A DNA stretch of 64,000 bases. It comes from Myxococcales bacterium (lineage in GTDB: Bacteria > Myxococcota_A > Polyangia > Polyangiales > Polyangiaceae). Positions 16,071 to 27,022 of this stretch are shown here, in pieces. Positions within the stretch are counted from its first letter, which is position 1. The number at the start of each line of letters is the position of its first letter. Under the pieces are notes generated by a model that saw only the letters and a program-made list of their open reading frames with translations, made no database searches and was not told the DNA's origin. The position numbers were made by a program, and so were the translations under genes. The DNA is taken from the NCBI GenBank assembly GCA_016703425.1, contig JADJCA010000029.1, forward strand, positions 434,001 to 498,000. Direction: 5' to 3'.

Positions 16071-17339
16071 TCAGCGCGGGGCGACGCGCCCGACGCTGAA
16101 GCTTGAGAAGAGCTCACCGAGGCGGGCCTCGGGGATTGGCGTGCCGTGGTTCACGCCATGCGGATTCCTGAGGACCACCATGTTGTTGTGGGTCGTGGGA
16201 TCGCGATACGTCATCGCGACCTCGTAGGCGTGGTTGTCGACGAGGCCGTACGAGCTGAGCTGATCGCGCAAGTGGTTCGCACCGCGAATCTCGTCGCCCG
16301 TGGTCGGCGCCGTCGGGACCGGGTTCGTGTTGAGCGTCATGGCGGTGCCCCCAAGGGCGCCGCCAGTCTCGTTGTAGATCCGTACCGCGTCGGCCGGCAT
16401 GTAGTCCCGGGGCGTGTTGCCCCAGTGGTTGCCGAGGCCGAGTTCGCGCATGGCCGCGCTCGGCGCGGCGCCGTAGTCGATGCTCTTGTACACGTCAGCC
16501 TCCGTGAGCCCCCCGAGGTCCGCCGTGCGGTCCACGGCGAGGGCCTTCTCGAAGATGCGCAGGTTCCTGTCGCCGGCGCTGCCCATCCCTGGGCTCGGAT
16601 CGCGGAGGATGACGTTGCGGTCGGCGCCGTCTTCACCGGTGAGGCGCACTTGGTGGAAGCCGTCACCGAGATCTTGAATGCGCGACGCGAGGTGCGCTTG
16701 CCCGTCGGGCGTGCGCGCCACTTGGTTGAGGCTGCTGACGATCGAGCAGTCGTTGAGATTCGTTTGCACGAGGCGCGCCGGGCTCGCCCCGTCTTCGTAG
16801 TTTTGCGCGATGTCGACGCGGTGCCGAATCATGTCGGCTTCCGTGGGCGCGGCGCCGGGGATAGCCGCGGGTAGCGTCGACTGTCCCGGCGTCACCAACG
16901 CGTGTGAGTCACGCATGGAGCTTTGCCCCGTCAAAATGGGACCGGTCTCCACGGGAGCGCCAACAGGCGCGACGACACCCGCGGCGAGCGGCGGTTCGAC
17001 GAGCGCGGCATTGTGTTGAGTCGCGTCGACGAGCGGGTCGCCGGGGCCGCCAGTCTCGACGGGGTTGACCGGCGCTGTGAGGTCCGGTTGCTCGAACTCG
17101 CTGGCGCGAACGGCTTCGGTGGCTCGGACGAGGTCTCGATCGTAGCCGGCGTCGCTTTCGGTGTTGCCGAACGAGTCGTACGACGGTGTCACGTCGGCGA
17201 CCGGCTCGGGAGCAGGCTCGGGGAGCGGATCGGCGGCCGGCGGATCGCTCATGACGAGCGAGTCGTCGTCGCTCGTGCCACCGCAAACGGCATCCAGGTC
17301 GAGTCGCCATCGTGTGATGGCGTGAAAGCGAGACGGCAT
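16071..17339 (-). CDS. Calpain-family (C2) cysteine protease with a double-glycine export leader
   Basis: The ATG at 17339 follows a good SD (GAGGAA, 7 bases). The 422-residue product starts with a 21-residue leader ending LDLDAVCGG, like Nif11 and nitrile-hydratase-type double-glycine leaders, and then an acidic stretch. Residues 32-160 are a Pro/Ala/Asp-rich linker. The catalytic domain shows NDCSIVSSLNQVA with C198, an LRIFEKALAV helix at 260-269 (the calpain WPxLLEKAYAK position), VDNHAYEV with H370, and VVLRNPHG with N392. The Cys-His-Asn order and the 22-residue H-to-N spacing match calpains. Unlike typical calpains, W after the Cys is replaced by Ser. Export by a C39-type ABC transporter is inferred. 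It could be a secreted toxin or effector, or a processing enzyme for related cargo. Confidence 0.78.
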   Translation of the reverse strand: MPSRFHAITRWRLDLDAVCGGTSDDDSLVMSDPPAADPLPEPAPEPVADVTPSYDSFGNTESDAGYDRDLVRATEAVRASEFEQPDLTAPVNPVETGGPGDPLVDATQHNAALVEPPLAAGVVAPVGAPVETGPILTGQSSMRDSHALVTPGQSTLPAAIPGAAPTEADMIRHRVDIAQNYEDGASPARLVQTNLNDCSIVSSLNQVARTPDGQAHLASRIQDLGDGFHQVRLTGEDGADRNVILRDPSPGMGSAGDRNLRIFEKALAVDRTADLGGLTEADVYKSIDYGAAPSAAMRELGLGNHWGNTPRDYMPADAVRIYNETGGALGGTAMTLNTNPVPTAPTTGDEIRGANHLRDQLSSYGLVDNHAYEVAMTYRDPTTHNNMVVLRNPHGVNHGTPIPEARLGELFSSFSVGRVAPR

Positions 17340-17360
17340 GGGCAATTCCTCGCGACGCGA

Positions 17361-17423
17361 ACTTGCGAGGTCGGTGCCAGCGCCCGGACGTCCTGCGCGG
17401 AGGCTGTCGTGGAGCTCGCAAGT
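17361..17423. repeat. Perfect 9-bp inverted repeat in the calpain-like gene leader
   Basis: ACTTGCGAG (17361-17369) and CTCGCAAGT (17415-17423) are exact inverted copies 45 bases apart. In the minus-strand transcript they could form a stem upstream of the calpain-like gene, or they could be two half-sites for a regulator. Confidence 0.4.
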
Positions 17424-17558
17424 GCCCGAATAGAAAGGATTATGTTGGTCGCCTTCAGGGTGCGTACGGGTGCGATGTCTGCGGACGCGCCCGCTGGGGA
17501 AAGCGCGGTACGACGTGGATCGAGCGCCGCCGTCCGCCGCCAAGGGATGGCCCAACAT

Positions 17559-17575
17559 GTGTGCATCATGCATAC
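17559..17575. promoter_or_regulatory. Near-perfect palindrome upstream of sdhC
   Basis: GTGTGCAT-C-ATGCATAC has 8-base arms with one mismatch around a single central base, 192 bases before the sdhC ATG. The form suits a dimeric regulator; which one is not known. Confidence 0.35.
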
Positions 17576-17767
17576 GAACGGCCCTGCCGCAGCGTTCGCC
17601 CATCTTTTCGAGCCGCGCACAGCCGTTCACGGCGCCGGTTTGCACAAACGCTTCCCAAGTACGCGGAAAAGTGCCAAAAGCTGGCCCAAACGGATGGGCT
17701 CCCGCGGCCTTGGCCCCTAGGTTCTCCGCGGCTCCCCCGGCACCCCCGCACCAGCAGCGAACCAACC

Positions 17768-18432
17768 ATGGAAAGCGCACAGACCTTCACCTTCATCGAA
17801 TCGACCCTCGGTAAGAAGGTCGTCATGGCCGTCAGCGGCCTCATGCTCTTCGGCTTCGCCCTGGCGCACATGGCCGGCAACCTCCAGGTGTACCTCGGCC
17901 CGGAAGCGCTCAACGCCTACGGCGCCTCTCTCCACGCGCTCCTTCACGGCACGGGCCTCTGGGTCGCGCGGCTCACGTTGCTCGGCGCCGTGGCCGCGCA
18001 CATCTGGGCCGCGTTCTCGCTGGCGGGGCGCAACCGCGGGGCTCGTCAGGAGCGCTACAAGGTCAACGCGCCGCGCGCCTCGACGTACGCGTCGCGCACG
18101 ATGGTCTGGAGCGGTCCCTTGCTCCTGCTCTTCATCGTCTACCACCTGCTCCACTTCACGACGGGGCACGTGCACCCTCGTTTCCAGGAGGGCGACGTCT
18201 ACCAGAACCTGGTGGTTGGCTTTCAGCAGCCGGCCGTCGCGGGCTTCTACATCATCTCGATGATCGCGCTCGGGCTTCACCTCTACCACGGCGTCTGGAG
18301 CCTCATGCAGAGCCTCGGCCTCGCGCACTCGCGCTGGAATCCCCTCCGCCACTCTGTCGCGACGTTCTTCGCCGCGGTGATTGTCGTCGGCAACATCTCC
18401 TTCCCGGTCGCGGTCCTGACCGGCTTCGTCAA

Positions 18433-18436
<4 letters not shown>
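17768..18436 (+). CDS. sdhC: Succinate dehydrogenase / fumarate reductase cytochrome b subunit
   Basis: A 222-residue membrane anchor of the b558 family used by Bacillus- and Wolinella-type enzymes, with five helices. H34, H78, H126 and H171 sit in helices at positions matching the four axial ligands of two b hemes. It binds quinone and fixes the SdhA-SdhB head to the membrane. No separate SdhD exists, as expected for this class. Its end overlaps sdhA by 4 bases (GTGA). The family match and operon are clear. Confidence 0.9.
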
Positions 18437-20363
<1,927 letters not shown>

Positions 20364-20367
<4 letters not shown>

Positions 20368-21146
20368 ACCTCACGCTCCACGTCTGGCGGCAAAAAGACG
20401 CGAAGGCCCAAGGGCAGTTCGTCACCTACAACGCCAAAGACATCAGCCCCGACTCCTCGTTCCTCGAGATGCTCGACGTGGTCAACGAGGAGCTCACGCA
20501 GAAGGGCGACGATCCCATCGCCTTCGATCACGACTGTCGCGAAGGCATCTGCGGCGCCTGTGGCGTCGTCATCAACGGACGCCCGCACGGCGGCAAGGTC
20601 CGCACGACGACCTGCCAGCTTCACATGCGCTCCTTCACCGACGGCCAAGAGGTCTGGATCGAGCCGTGGCGCGCCGGCGCCTTCCCCGTGCTTCGCGACC
20701 TCGTCGTGGACCGCGGCGCCTTCGATCGCATCATCGCCGCCGGCGGCTACATCAGCGCGCCCATCGGCGCCGCGCCCGACGCCAACGCGACGCCGGTTCG
20801 CAAGGAAGACGCTGACCTCGCGATGGACGCGGCCGAGTGCATCGGCTGCGGCGCGTGCGTGGCGGCCTGCCCCAACGCGGCGGCGATGCTGTTCACTGCG
20901 GCGAAGATCTCCCACCTGGGCCTGCTGCCGCAGGGCGCTCCCGAGCGTAACGAGCGCGTGCTCGGCATGGTCGCGCAGATGGACAAGGAAGGGTTCGGCG
21001 CGTGCACGAACCACTTCGAGTGCATGGACGCATGCCCCAAAGGGATCAGCGTCGACTTCATCGCCCGCATGAATCGGGACTTCATCGCCGCGAGCCTCTC
21101 GAAGGGTCGTCGCCCCGAAGGCTCCGGTGGCGGCGGCGTCGGCTGA
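20364..21146 (+). CDS. sdhB: Succinate dehydrogenase iron-sulfur subunit
   Basis: A 260-residue SdhB. The [2Fe-2S] cluster ligands are C58, C63, C66 and C84. C159, C162, C165 and C224 fit the [4Fe-4S] cluster, and C169, C214 and C220 the [3Fe-4S] cluster. It carries electrons from the SdhA flavin to the quinone site in SdhC. The C-terminus ends in a short Gly-rich tail. Translation is coupled to sdhA through an ATGA overlap. Confidence 0.93.
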
Positions 21147-21175
21147 CAGGCGAAAGGGCTCGCGCGAGCGAGCCA

Positions 21176-21538
21176 ATGCGGCGAAGCCAGCCAAAGGCCA
21201 AGGCCAAGGCTCCGGCCCGAGGCGAGTTCTGGTTCGTTTACATCGTTCGTTGCAGCGACGCCTCACTCTACACGGGCATCGCGCGGGATGTGTTGAGACG
21301 GCTAGGGGAGCACGACGCCGGAAGAGGGGCGCGCTACACGCGCGGGCGCGGGCCCGTCACGCTGTGCGCGAAGCGACGTTGCGCGACGAAGAGCGATGCG
21401 CTGCGACTCGAGCTGGCGGTCAAGCGCCTCGCACGCCGCGACAAGGAGCGGCTTACGGAGCGGGGCCGGCTCGCGGGCTTCGCGCGGGCATTTTTCAGCG
21501 CGTCGCACACCGACCATCGCGCTTCCAAGCCAGCGTGA
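21176..21538 (+). CDS. GIY-YIG nuclease-domain protein (UPF0213 type)
   Basis: A 120-residue single-domain protein. The GIY-YIG core is seen as FVYIVRCSDASLYTGIA (residues 20-36, with VYI and YTG), R42 and H46 after it, and E79 in RLELAVKRL as the metal-binding Glu. Length and layout fit the small YhbQ/UPF0213 group, whose cellular role is not settled. A basic N-terminal tail (KAKAKAPAR) is extra. It starts 29 bases after sdhB. Confidence 0.82.
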   Translation: MRRSQPKAKAKAPARGEFWFVYIVRCSDASLYTGIARDVLRRLGEHDAGRGARYTRGRGPVTLCAKRRCATKSDALRLELAVKRLARRDKERLTERGRLAGFARAFFSASHTDHRASKPA

Positions 21539-21557
21539 ACTTCGCTAAGGGCAGCGC

Positions 21558-22337
21558 ATGAACGTTTCGAAGCGGTTGGTGTTCTGGGGATTTCTCGGCG
21601 CCGTTGGTCTGGTGGGCGCGAGCACGGGCGCTTGCGGCGACGACGACGACTCTAACGGACCGGGCGTTGCGGTCGACGCCGGCAAGCTCGACACCTCGTT
21701 GCCGGACACAGGCGCCGTCTCCGACTCGGCCGCCAGCGACGCAAGAACGAGCGACGTCACGTTGATGGATGCAACCGCCGACGCGCCGAACGAGACGGGG
21801 CCAGCGAGCGATGGTGGCGCCGACGGAGCGTCTGACGCTGCGAGCCTCGACGGAGCGTCCGACGCGAAACTCGCCGACAGCGCCAGCGACGCGGGTACGG
21901 CGGGCTGCGCCGATGGCACCCGCGATGGACTGTCCGAGGTGACCTACCCGCGGGTGGCGGCGTGCGCCGGCACGTGGAGCGGTCATGTGTCCACGGCGTC
22001 GCCGCTTTGCGCCGCTGGCTCACACGTTTGCACCGGCGCCGAGAGCGCGCTCAAGGCCGTTCAATACACCGATGCGATCGCCGTCACCGGCTGTTTCGCC
22101 ATGAACGCAGCGCAAGACAGCTTCGTGTGCCACGTCGACTGCGCCGCCGCTGTCCCGAGCATCGACACGGCCGCCAACGTCGACATGGGCGCGATCGGTT
22201 CGACGTGTCCGTACAAGTTTCCGGGCGCCGCGAACGGCAGCTGCATCTCCGGTGGCCGCATCGACTTCAGCGAGAACTCGGGCACCGGGTGTAACTTCGC
22301 GGCGGGGCTCTCGGGCGTCTTGTGCTGCGCGAACTGA
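21558..22337 (+). CDS. Hypothetical secreted Asp/Ala-rich, Cys-rich protein
   Basis: A 259-residue exported protein. The signal peptide (VFWGFLGAVGLVGASTGAC) may be a lipoprotein type with T-G-A-C, and an acidic DDDD run follows directly. Residues 35-117 are an Asp/Ala/Ser/Thr linker. The C-terminal 140 residues hold about ten Cys, including the ending L-C-C, so the domain is probably disulfide-bonded. Such linker-plus-Cys-domain proteins are common on myxobacterial cell surfaces. Function unknown. Confidence 0.7.
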   Translation: MNVSKRLVFWGFLGAVGLVGASTGACGDDDDSNGPGVAVDAGKLDTSLPDTGAVSDSAASDARTSDVTLMDATADAPNETGPASDGGADGASDAASLDGASDAKLADSASDAGTAGCADGTRDGLSEVTYPRVAACAGTWSGHVSTASPLCAAGSHVCTGAESALKAVQYTDAIAVTGCFAMNAAQDSFVCHVDCAAAVPSIDTAANVDMGAIGSTCPYKFPGAANGSCISGGRIDFSENSGTGCNFAAGLSGVLCCAN

Positions 22338-22365
22338 GGTGAGGGGACTCGCCGCCGGCGTGCCG

Positions 22366-22953
22366 TTACGGTGCGGTGCGCCCCTTGCGCCACGAGCGTA
22401 CGCCACGGCGGAGCGCGACGGCGCCCACCAACGCAACAGCGCCAAGAGCGAGCCAGGCGAGCTTGAAGGTGCGTGGAAAGCCGGGTAGCGCCGGCGTCAC
22501 GGAGAGGGTCACGTTGCGCTCCGAGAGGTTCTTGGCGTCGACGACGAGGCGTGTGGGGCCCGCCGCGTCGACGCTGACGCTGCACGAGGAGGGGCGGTCC
22601 ACGGGAGCTTCCGCGGCGTGCGTCGTGGGCGGGGCCGTCCCACGCGTGGCTTGGACGTGCAGTGTGCATGCAATGGGGACGGTCTTGTACGGCCCCTCGT
22701 AGAGCGCGAGCTCGACGGAGACGTCGCGAGAGCCGTACCCTGTTTGGTCGACGGAGACCTCATCCTTGACCGACTCGCCGGGCTTCATCGGCCAATGGCG
22801 GAGCGGTGACTGCGGATGAGTGGCTGTCTCGAATCCCACGACGAAGAGACAGGCGCTCGAACAACCGGCGAACAGCACCCCAAAGGCACCTAGAAAGACG
22901 AGGAGCGGCCCACGCACGCTCCGAACGTAGCCCCGCGGTGCCCCCTGCGTCAC
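22366..22953 (-). CDS. Hypothetical membrane-anchored protein
   Basis: A 195-residue protein with a hydrophobic N-terminus (LLVFLGAFGVLFAGCSSACLFVVGF) and a second helix near 165-182 (FKLAWLALGAVALVGAVAL) before a basic tail. Between them lie about 120 residues of extracytoplasmic beta-rich sequence with three Cys. No family is recognised. The GTG start at 22953 has no strong SD, so a GTG a few codons later is possible. Confidence 0.58.
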   Translation of the reverse strand: MTQGAPRGYVRSVRGPLLVFLGAFGVLFAGCSSACLFVVGFETATHPQSPLRHWPMKPGESVKDEVSVDQTGYGSRDVSVELALYEGPYKTVPIACTLHVQATRGTAPPTTHAAEAPVDRPSSCSVSVDAAGPTRLVVDAKNLSERNVTLSVTPALPGFPRTFKLAWLALGAVALVGAVALRRGVRSWRKGRTAP

Positions 22954-22988
22954 CTAAGCAACGATGCGGTCCTTGGGGCGCAGCCGCC

Positions 22989-23732
22989 CTACTTCACCCA
23001 CTTGGGCTTGCCCATGTAGCGAACGACGACGTCCTTGAACTCGCCGGCAGCGCCCGAGTCACGAAAGCCAACCTCGACGTTGAACGAGTGTGCCTTGTGG
23101 ACCACGTAGACCTTGCCGGACGCCTTCCCCGCCTCTTGGAACACATGGCCCTTCGGGTCGAACGGCTTGACGTCCCATTTCGTGATCTCGACGTAGTAGG
23201 CGTTGTCGGTGTTCCAGCTCGTCGTGCCCTTTCCGTGGCGCGGGTCAATGATCTGAAAGAAGCCGTCTCCGTATTTCATCGCCTTCGCGAACTTCTTTCC
23301 TGCCGATGGCTGCACGTTCTTCGGAAGGTCGACGGTGATGGTCTGGGCGTTGAACTGGTGGATGAGACCCGTCGGAGTCTTCAGCTCGGCGTCGGCGATC
23401 TTCAGCTGCCAATGATCCTGGTAGGGCTCGAAGTAGATCGCGCGCGCGTCGAAGGCATGGCCGTTGGCGGAGCCTTGGACCTTGCCCGAGGGAGCGTCAC
23501 TCGCGGCGGGCTTTTCCACGAGCTTGAAGGGTGGCGCCTCCGCTCCGAGGAGCGGCAGCGAGGCCGCACCCGCCTTCGGCGCGGCCGTCTCAGCCGACGT
23601 GATGGAGGCGCTAGAGGCTACCTGCGCGACCTTCTCCTCGACCTTCTCGGCCAGCTTCTCGGCGAGCTTCTCTTTGATGGTGTTGCAGCCGGTCAGGGCG
23701 ATGACGAGGGTGACGAGGACGGAAAGCTTCAT
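22989..23732 (-). CDS. Hypothetical lipoprotein
   Basis: A 247-residue lipoprotein starting at ATG 23732, with signal peptide ending at IALTGCNT. A charged helix follows (KEKLAEKLAEKVEEKVAQ), a heptad-like segment that could form a short coiled coil. The C-terminal domain begins at VQGSANGHAFDARAIYFEPY and looks beta-rich. No family is recognised. Confidence 0.7.
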   Translation of the reverse strand: MKLSVLVTLVIALTGCNTIKEKLAEKLAEKVEEKVAQVASSASITSAETAAPKAGAASLPLLGAEAPPFKLVEKPAASDAPSGKVQGSANGHAFDARAIYFEPYQDHWQLKIADAELKTPTGLIHQFNAQTITVDLPKNVQPSAGKKFAKAMKYGDGFFQIIDPRHGKGTTSWNTDNAYYVEITKWDVKPFDPKGHVFQEAGKASGKVYVVHKAHSFNVEVGFRDSGAAGEFKDVVVRYMGKPKWVK

Positions 23733-23864
23733 GGCCACGAGTCCTACGTCGTGACCCCGAAATTCTTCCTCGCGCTCCGCGTGGGCACTGCGGCATCGAT
23801 GGCAGCGTCCGCCGATCGACGGGGTCGCAGGCACGCGCGCGGCCGCTCGGCCGGCGATGGCCTA

Positions 23865-25106
23865 TCACGGCGCGCCGCAGCCCACGAAGAGCGGGCCGCC
23901 ATCGGCCTCGCCGCAGGGCGTCGCGTAGGGCACTCCGTAGGGCACGTCGGCGCGGTCGGTTACGCTGCTCGAGATGGCGTCGGCTACGAAGCCGATGGCG
24001 AGCGACAGAGCTCCACAAGGGGCCGCCGCGGGGCCCTCGGTCGGAAACGTCGTCGTCAGGTCGGCTTCCGAGCAAAGAATGCTCCGGAGCGTATCGAACG
24101 CTCCCGTGCGTTCGCACACTCCGCCATCGGCCGCCAGGTTCGCTAGAAGTGAGTCAGCAGCGACGGCCGCGGCAAGGCGCCCGTGGTCGAGGCGCAACCG
24201 ACCGTCGACCTGCGTGACGTTTGCGGTTACGAAGCCACCGCGCAGCGGCAGCAACGCGCGCTGCTTGTCGACGAGGATGGGCAGGTCCACGCGGTCAAGC
24301 TTTGCGACGAGGACGCCATTGGCGACCCAAGCTTCGCTCGCGGAGCGCAAGGGAACGTCACCGGCGCTCGATGGGATGACGCTTCGCGGCTCAACCTTCC
24401 ACGTATCTGTGCCGTCCCACCTTGGCAGCGACGGTCCACCGTCGGGCCCCTCGAGGGTGCCCGTGGCGGCGTAGAAGAAGACCCCCACCGCATCGTCGTT
24501 CGCCTCGCCGCTGTAGCCGACGACTTGGATGAGCAACGTGGGACCTCCCGTTTCCATCGCTGCCGACAGCGACAGGTTCCCCGGCTTGACGCCTTGCAGC
24601 AGGGCCAACACGTTCGCAAAGGCGTTGTCGCGACCGCCGTCTTCGTCGCACGCGCCCCTCTTCGTCACGCACTTGGCGAGGCCGGCGGTGGCCGGGCAGG
24701 TCGTCTCGATCCCGTCGAGGTCGAGGGCCGCGTTCGGGCACAAGAGACCGCCCGCGTCGAAGCGCAGCGTGCCTACCCCAGTGACCGGCAGCCGCGGCCC
24801 GAAGTCGAGGGCTCGAGCGGCGAAGAGCGTCCCCCTCTCCACGCCGCCGCGGCTCGGCACCAAGGGTGGCAGTGCGAGATCGCAGGGGCCGGGGGGGAGC
24901 GGCGGAGCGTCCGCTCCTCCGTCGGCGGTAGCGGGACTGACGTCGGCGGGAGCGGGGCTGACGTCGGCGCCCAGCGGAACAACCCACTGACAGGCCCAGC
25001 CGGCGGCGGCCAAGGTCAGCGGCAGAAGAAGAAGCGCCCGACGAGCAACTGACAACGATCGCAAGCTCGTCTGAAGTCTATCAAGCGTTCCACCGCCGCG
25101 CTGCAT
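23865..25106 (-). CDS. Hypothetical lipoprotein
   Basis: A 413-residue protein with a basic n-region and hydrophobic core (RRALLLLPLTLAAAGWACQW), so a lipoprotein Cys near residue 39. After two copies of a short ADVSPA repeat and a Pro/Asp linker comes a domain of about 330 residues with eight or more Cys and many Asp-Gly turns. No family is recognised. Its ATG overlaps the stop codon of the methyltransferase gene by one base (TGATG), so the two are translated together. Confidence 0.68.
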   Translation of the reverse strand: MQRGGGTLDRLQTSLRSLSVARRALLLLPLTLAAAGWACQWVVPLGADVSPAPADVSPATADGGADAPPLPPGPCDLALPPLVPSRGGVERGTLFAARALDFGPRLPVTGVGTLRFDAGGLLCPNAALDLDGIETTCPATAGLAKCVTKRGACDEDGGRDNAFANVLALLQGVKPGNLSLSAAMETGGPTLLIQVVGYSGEANDDAVGVFFYAATGTLEGPDGGPSLPRWDGTDTWKVEPRSVIPSSAGDVPLRSASEAWVANGVLVAKLDRVDLPILVDKQRALLPLRGGFVTANVTQVDGRLRLDHGRLAAAVAADSLLANLAADGGVCERTGAFDTLRSILCSEADLTTTFPTEGPAAAPCGALSLAIGFVADAISSSVTDRADVPYGVPYATPCGEADGGPLFVGCGAP

Positions 25107-25897
25107 CAGGAGTCATCGGCTGGGGCGCCGGGGGAGCGAAGGTGTCGGAGCGCCACCTCGGCGCGCGCGCGTCGCGCGGGCTCATCGACGCGCGTCCCGC
25201 GCAGCGCCACGTTGTAGGGGCTGACGGTAGGGGGCACAAACGCCACGGGTTCGACCTTGTACCCCGCGGCTTCAAGAACGAGGGCCCGCTCACCGAGGAC
25301 CATGCCTTCGACGACGCGCCGCTTCGCCTCCGAGAAGTGCGCGATGCCGAGCCGCTCTGCATGGGCGCTGGCGCGCGTTGCCGCGTCGAGCTGCGTGGCG
25401 ACGCAGCAGGGCGCCACGAGCACGTGCCGCGCGCGGGAAGCGATGGCACCCGCGAGCGTGCGATCCGTGGCGTCGCCGCACGCGTGAAGCGACGCGACGA
25501 GCCATGGCGCCTCCGGCCAGGCCGCGAGGTCGGCGACGTCGCAGGCCTTGGCGACGACGCGCGAGGCTACGTCCAGCCGCGAGGCCGCCTCACAGAGCCT
25601 CTCGACCCTCTTAGGGTCTCGCTCAAGGAGCGTCACGCGGTGTCCAAGGCGCGCGAGCAGCAGGCCAACGTAGCCCTTCCCTGCCGCGGCATCGACGACG
25701 GTTCGACGCTTTGCCGACGGCCGGAGCAAATGCGCGGCTTCGCGAAGGAAGCCCACCAACTCCAGCGCCTTCTTCTCGTCCTCCTCGCGGAGCGTCGTCC
25801 CTTCCGCTGCGATCCACGCGCCCGCGAGGAGCCCTCGGATGGTCGGCAGGTCCACCGCGCCATTGAACCACGAGGGCGCCGCGCGCTCATCAGGCAA
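25106..25897 (-). CDS. Class I SAM-dependent methyltransferase (METTL25/RRNAD1-like)
   Basis: A 263-residue methyltransferase. Motif I is VVDAAAGKGYVGLLLA (67-82), the ribose-binding acidic residue is E92, and LHACGDATD (137-145) and APCC (162-165) are the signatures of the methyltransferase-32 group that includes METTL25. Substrates are poorly known for bacterial members. It is coupled to the following lipoprotein gene by a one-base overlap. Confidence 0.82.
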   Translation of the reverse strand: MPDERAAPSWFNGAVDLPTIRGLLAGAWIAAEGTTLREEDEKKALELVGFLREAAHLLRPSAKRRTVVDAAAGKGYVGLLLARLGHRVTLLERDPKRVERLCEAASRLDVASRVVAKACDVADLAAWPEAPWLVASLHACGDATDRTLAGAIASRARHVLVAPCCVATQLDAATRASAHAERLGIAHFSEAKRRVVEGMVLGERALVLEAAGYKVEPVAFVPPTVSPYNVALRGTRVDEPARRARAEVALRHLRSPGAPADDS

Positions 25898-25924
25898 CTG
25901 CCAGTGATGGGGCAGCGACGCTCC

Positions 25925-27022
25925 TTACGGGACTGTGAGCACGTGTTCGTCGACCTTGGTGCCCGATTCGACGGAGGGGTAGCTGACGCGAACCACGTAT
26001 TTTCCCGCGGGCAAATCGACGCCCGTGTTCGTCGGAGCGGCGCAGCGCAACACCTCTTCTGTCGAGGCCTGGCCCTGCGCGGTCGCTTTGTAGATCCGGT
26101 AGGTCCCGGGGACGCGCGGCTGCGTGGCGTTGATGAGCACGTCGTTGACGTCGACGCGTCCCAGCGCGAACTGCCCCATGGGAGCGCCGCGCACCGGCAT
26201 CGGCAATGGGACCGAAGATCGCCAGGCGTCTGCGCGCAGGTAGTAGACGGACTGATCAGACTGCGACGGCGCAAGACCGACATCGATCTCAGCGCTCTTG
26301 TCGAGGCTGAACCCCGCGCTCGCGGCTCCGAGCAGGTTATGGGTCAGCTCATACCGGACCGTCGCACTGGTCGCCGGCGTGCCGCACGTCGCGTTCGCCA
26401 TCTCTCGGTCGCTGGGCGCCTTGATGCGCACCGTTCTGCGGGCGGTCGGATCGGCGAGGACGAATTTCTTGGACTCGCCGGGGGCGAGCTTGACCGGGAT
26501 CCCGTCGGCTGCGTTGAGACCGAAGTTGAGCTCGTAGCCGTTGGCGCTGCCAAGCACTGCAAACGAAGGGCTCGCGGCGACGCTCTCCGGGAAGCCGCCG
26601 AGCGAGGAGCGCCCGTCCGTGGTGAGGCGCAAGCCCATGCCGGTCGTGTCGGTGCGGAGCCCCAGCGTACGGGGGCCAGACGCGGCATCAATTGCAAGGA
26701 GCGCGACGAGCTCGGTGGTGGTCTTGCCGGCCTCGATCTTGACGTTGCCCGACGAGGTGACGCTGCCGCTCGTCATCGTGTAGGCCTGCACGCCGACGGG
26801 CACCGGGTCAAAGAGCTCGCCGGCGCTCTTCTTGACGCCGTTCCAAGCGACCTTCGTCTCGTGAGCCGCGCCCGAGGGCAGCTTCACCGTGAACTTACCG
26901 GGCGAGTCGGTCCCCGTCGGGTCAATGCGGGTCTCGCCTTCGTCGACGCCGTCTTCGGAGGCGGAGGTGGAGCACGCGGGCACGAAGAAGGTGAGGCAAG
27001 CGAGAAGCGTTCGGATGCGCAT
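25925..27022 (-). CDS. Hypothetical lipoprotein
   Basis: A 365-residue lipoprotein: signal peptide MRIRTLLACLTFFVPACS with the acylated Cys near 17, an acidic linker, then beta-rich sequence containing SPGKFTVKLPSG and a late TGVDLPAGKYVVRVSYP, which looks like a PEGA-like or Ig-like strand pattern. It is near the methyltransferase gene (27 bases) and may be in the same operon. Function unknown. The 261 bases before it hold no gene. Confidence 0.7.
   Translation of the reverse strand: MRIRTLLACLTFFVPACSTSASEDGVDEGETRIDPTGTDSPGKFTVKLPSGAAHETKVAWNGVKKSAGELFDPVPVGVQAYTMTSGSVTSSGNVKIEAGKTTTELVALLAIDAASGPRTLGLRTDTTGMGLRLTTDGRSSLGGFPESVAASPSFAVLGSANGYELNFGLNAADGIPVKLAPGESKKFVLADPTARRTVRIKAPSDREMANATCGTPATSATVRYELTHNLLGAASAGFSLDKSAEIDVGLAPSQSDQSVYYLRADAWRSSVPLPMPVRGAPMGQFALGRVDVNDVLINATQPRVPGTYRIYKATAQGQASTEEVLRCAAPTNTGVDLPAGKYVVRVSYPSVESGTKVDEHVLTVP

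Larger units (their letters stand above)
17340..17767. promoter_or_regulatory. 428-base divergent control region between the calpain-like gene and sdhC
   Basis: This gap holds no gene I can support. It contains a 9-bp inverted repeat on the calpain side, a near-perfect palindrome in the middle, and TAGGTT (17718-17723) 44 bases before sdhC. The two operons must have their promoters here. Confidence 0.5.

Noticed and set aside
17363..17767. Upstream extension of the sdhC frame
   Set aside because: The extra residues are Arg/Pro-rich and not part of the family; ATG 17768 fits the known length.
17340..17780. Upstream extension of the calpain-like protein
   Set aside because: An SD sits right before ATG 17339, and the extended N-terminus looks non-coding.
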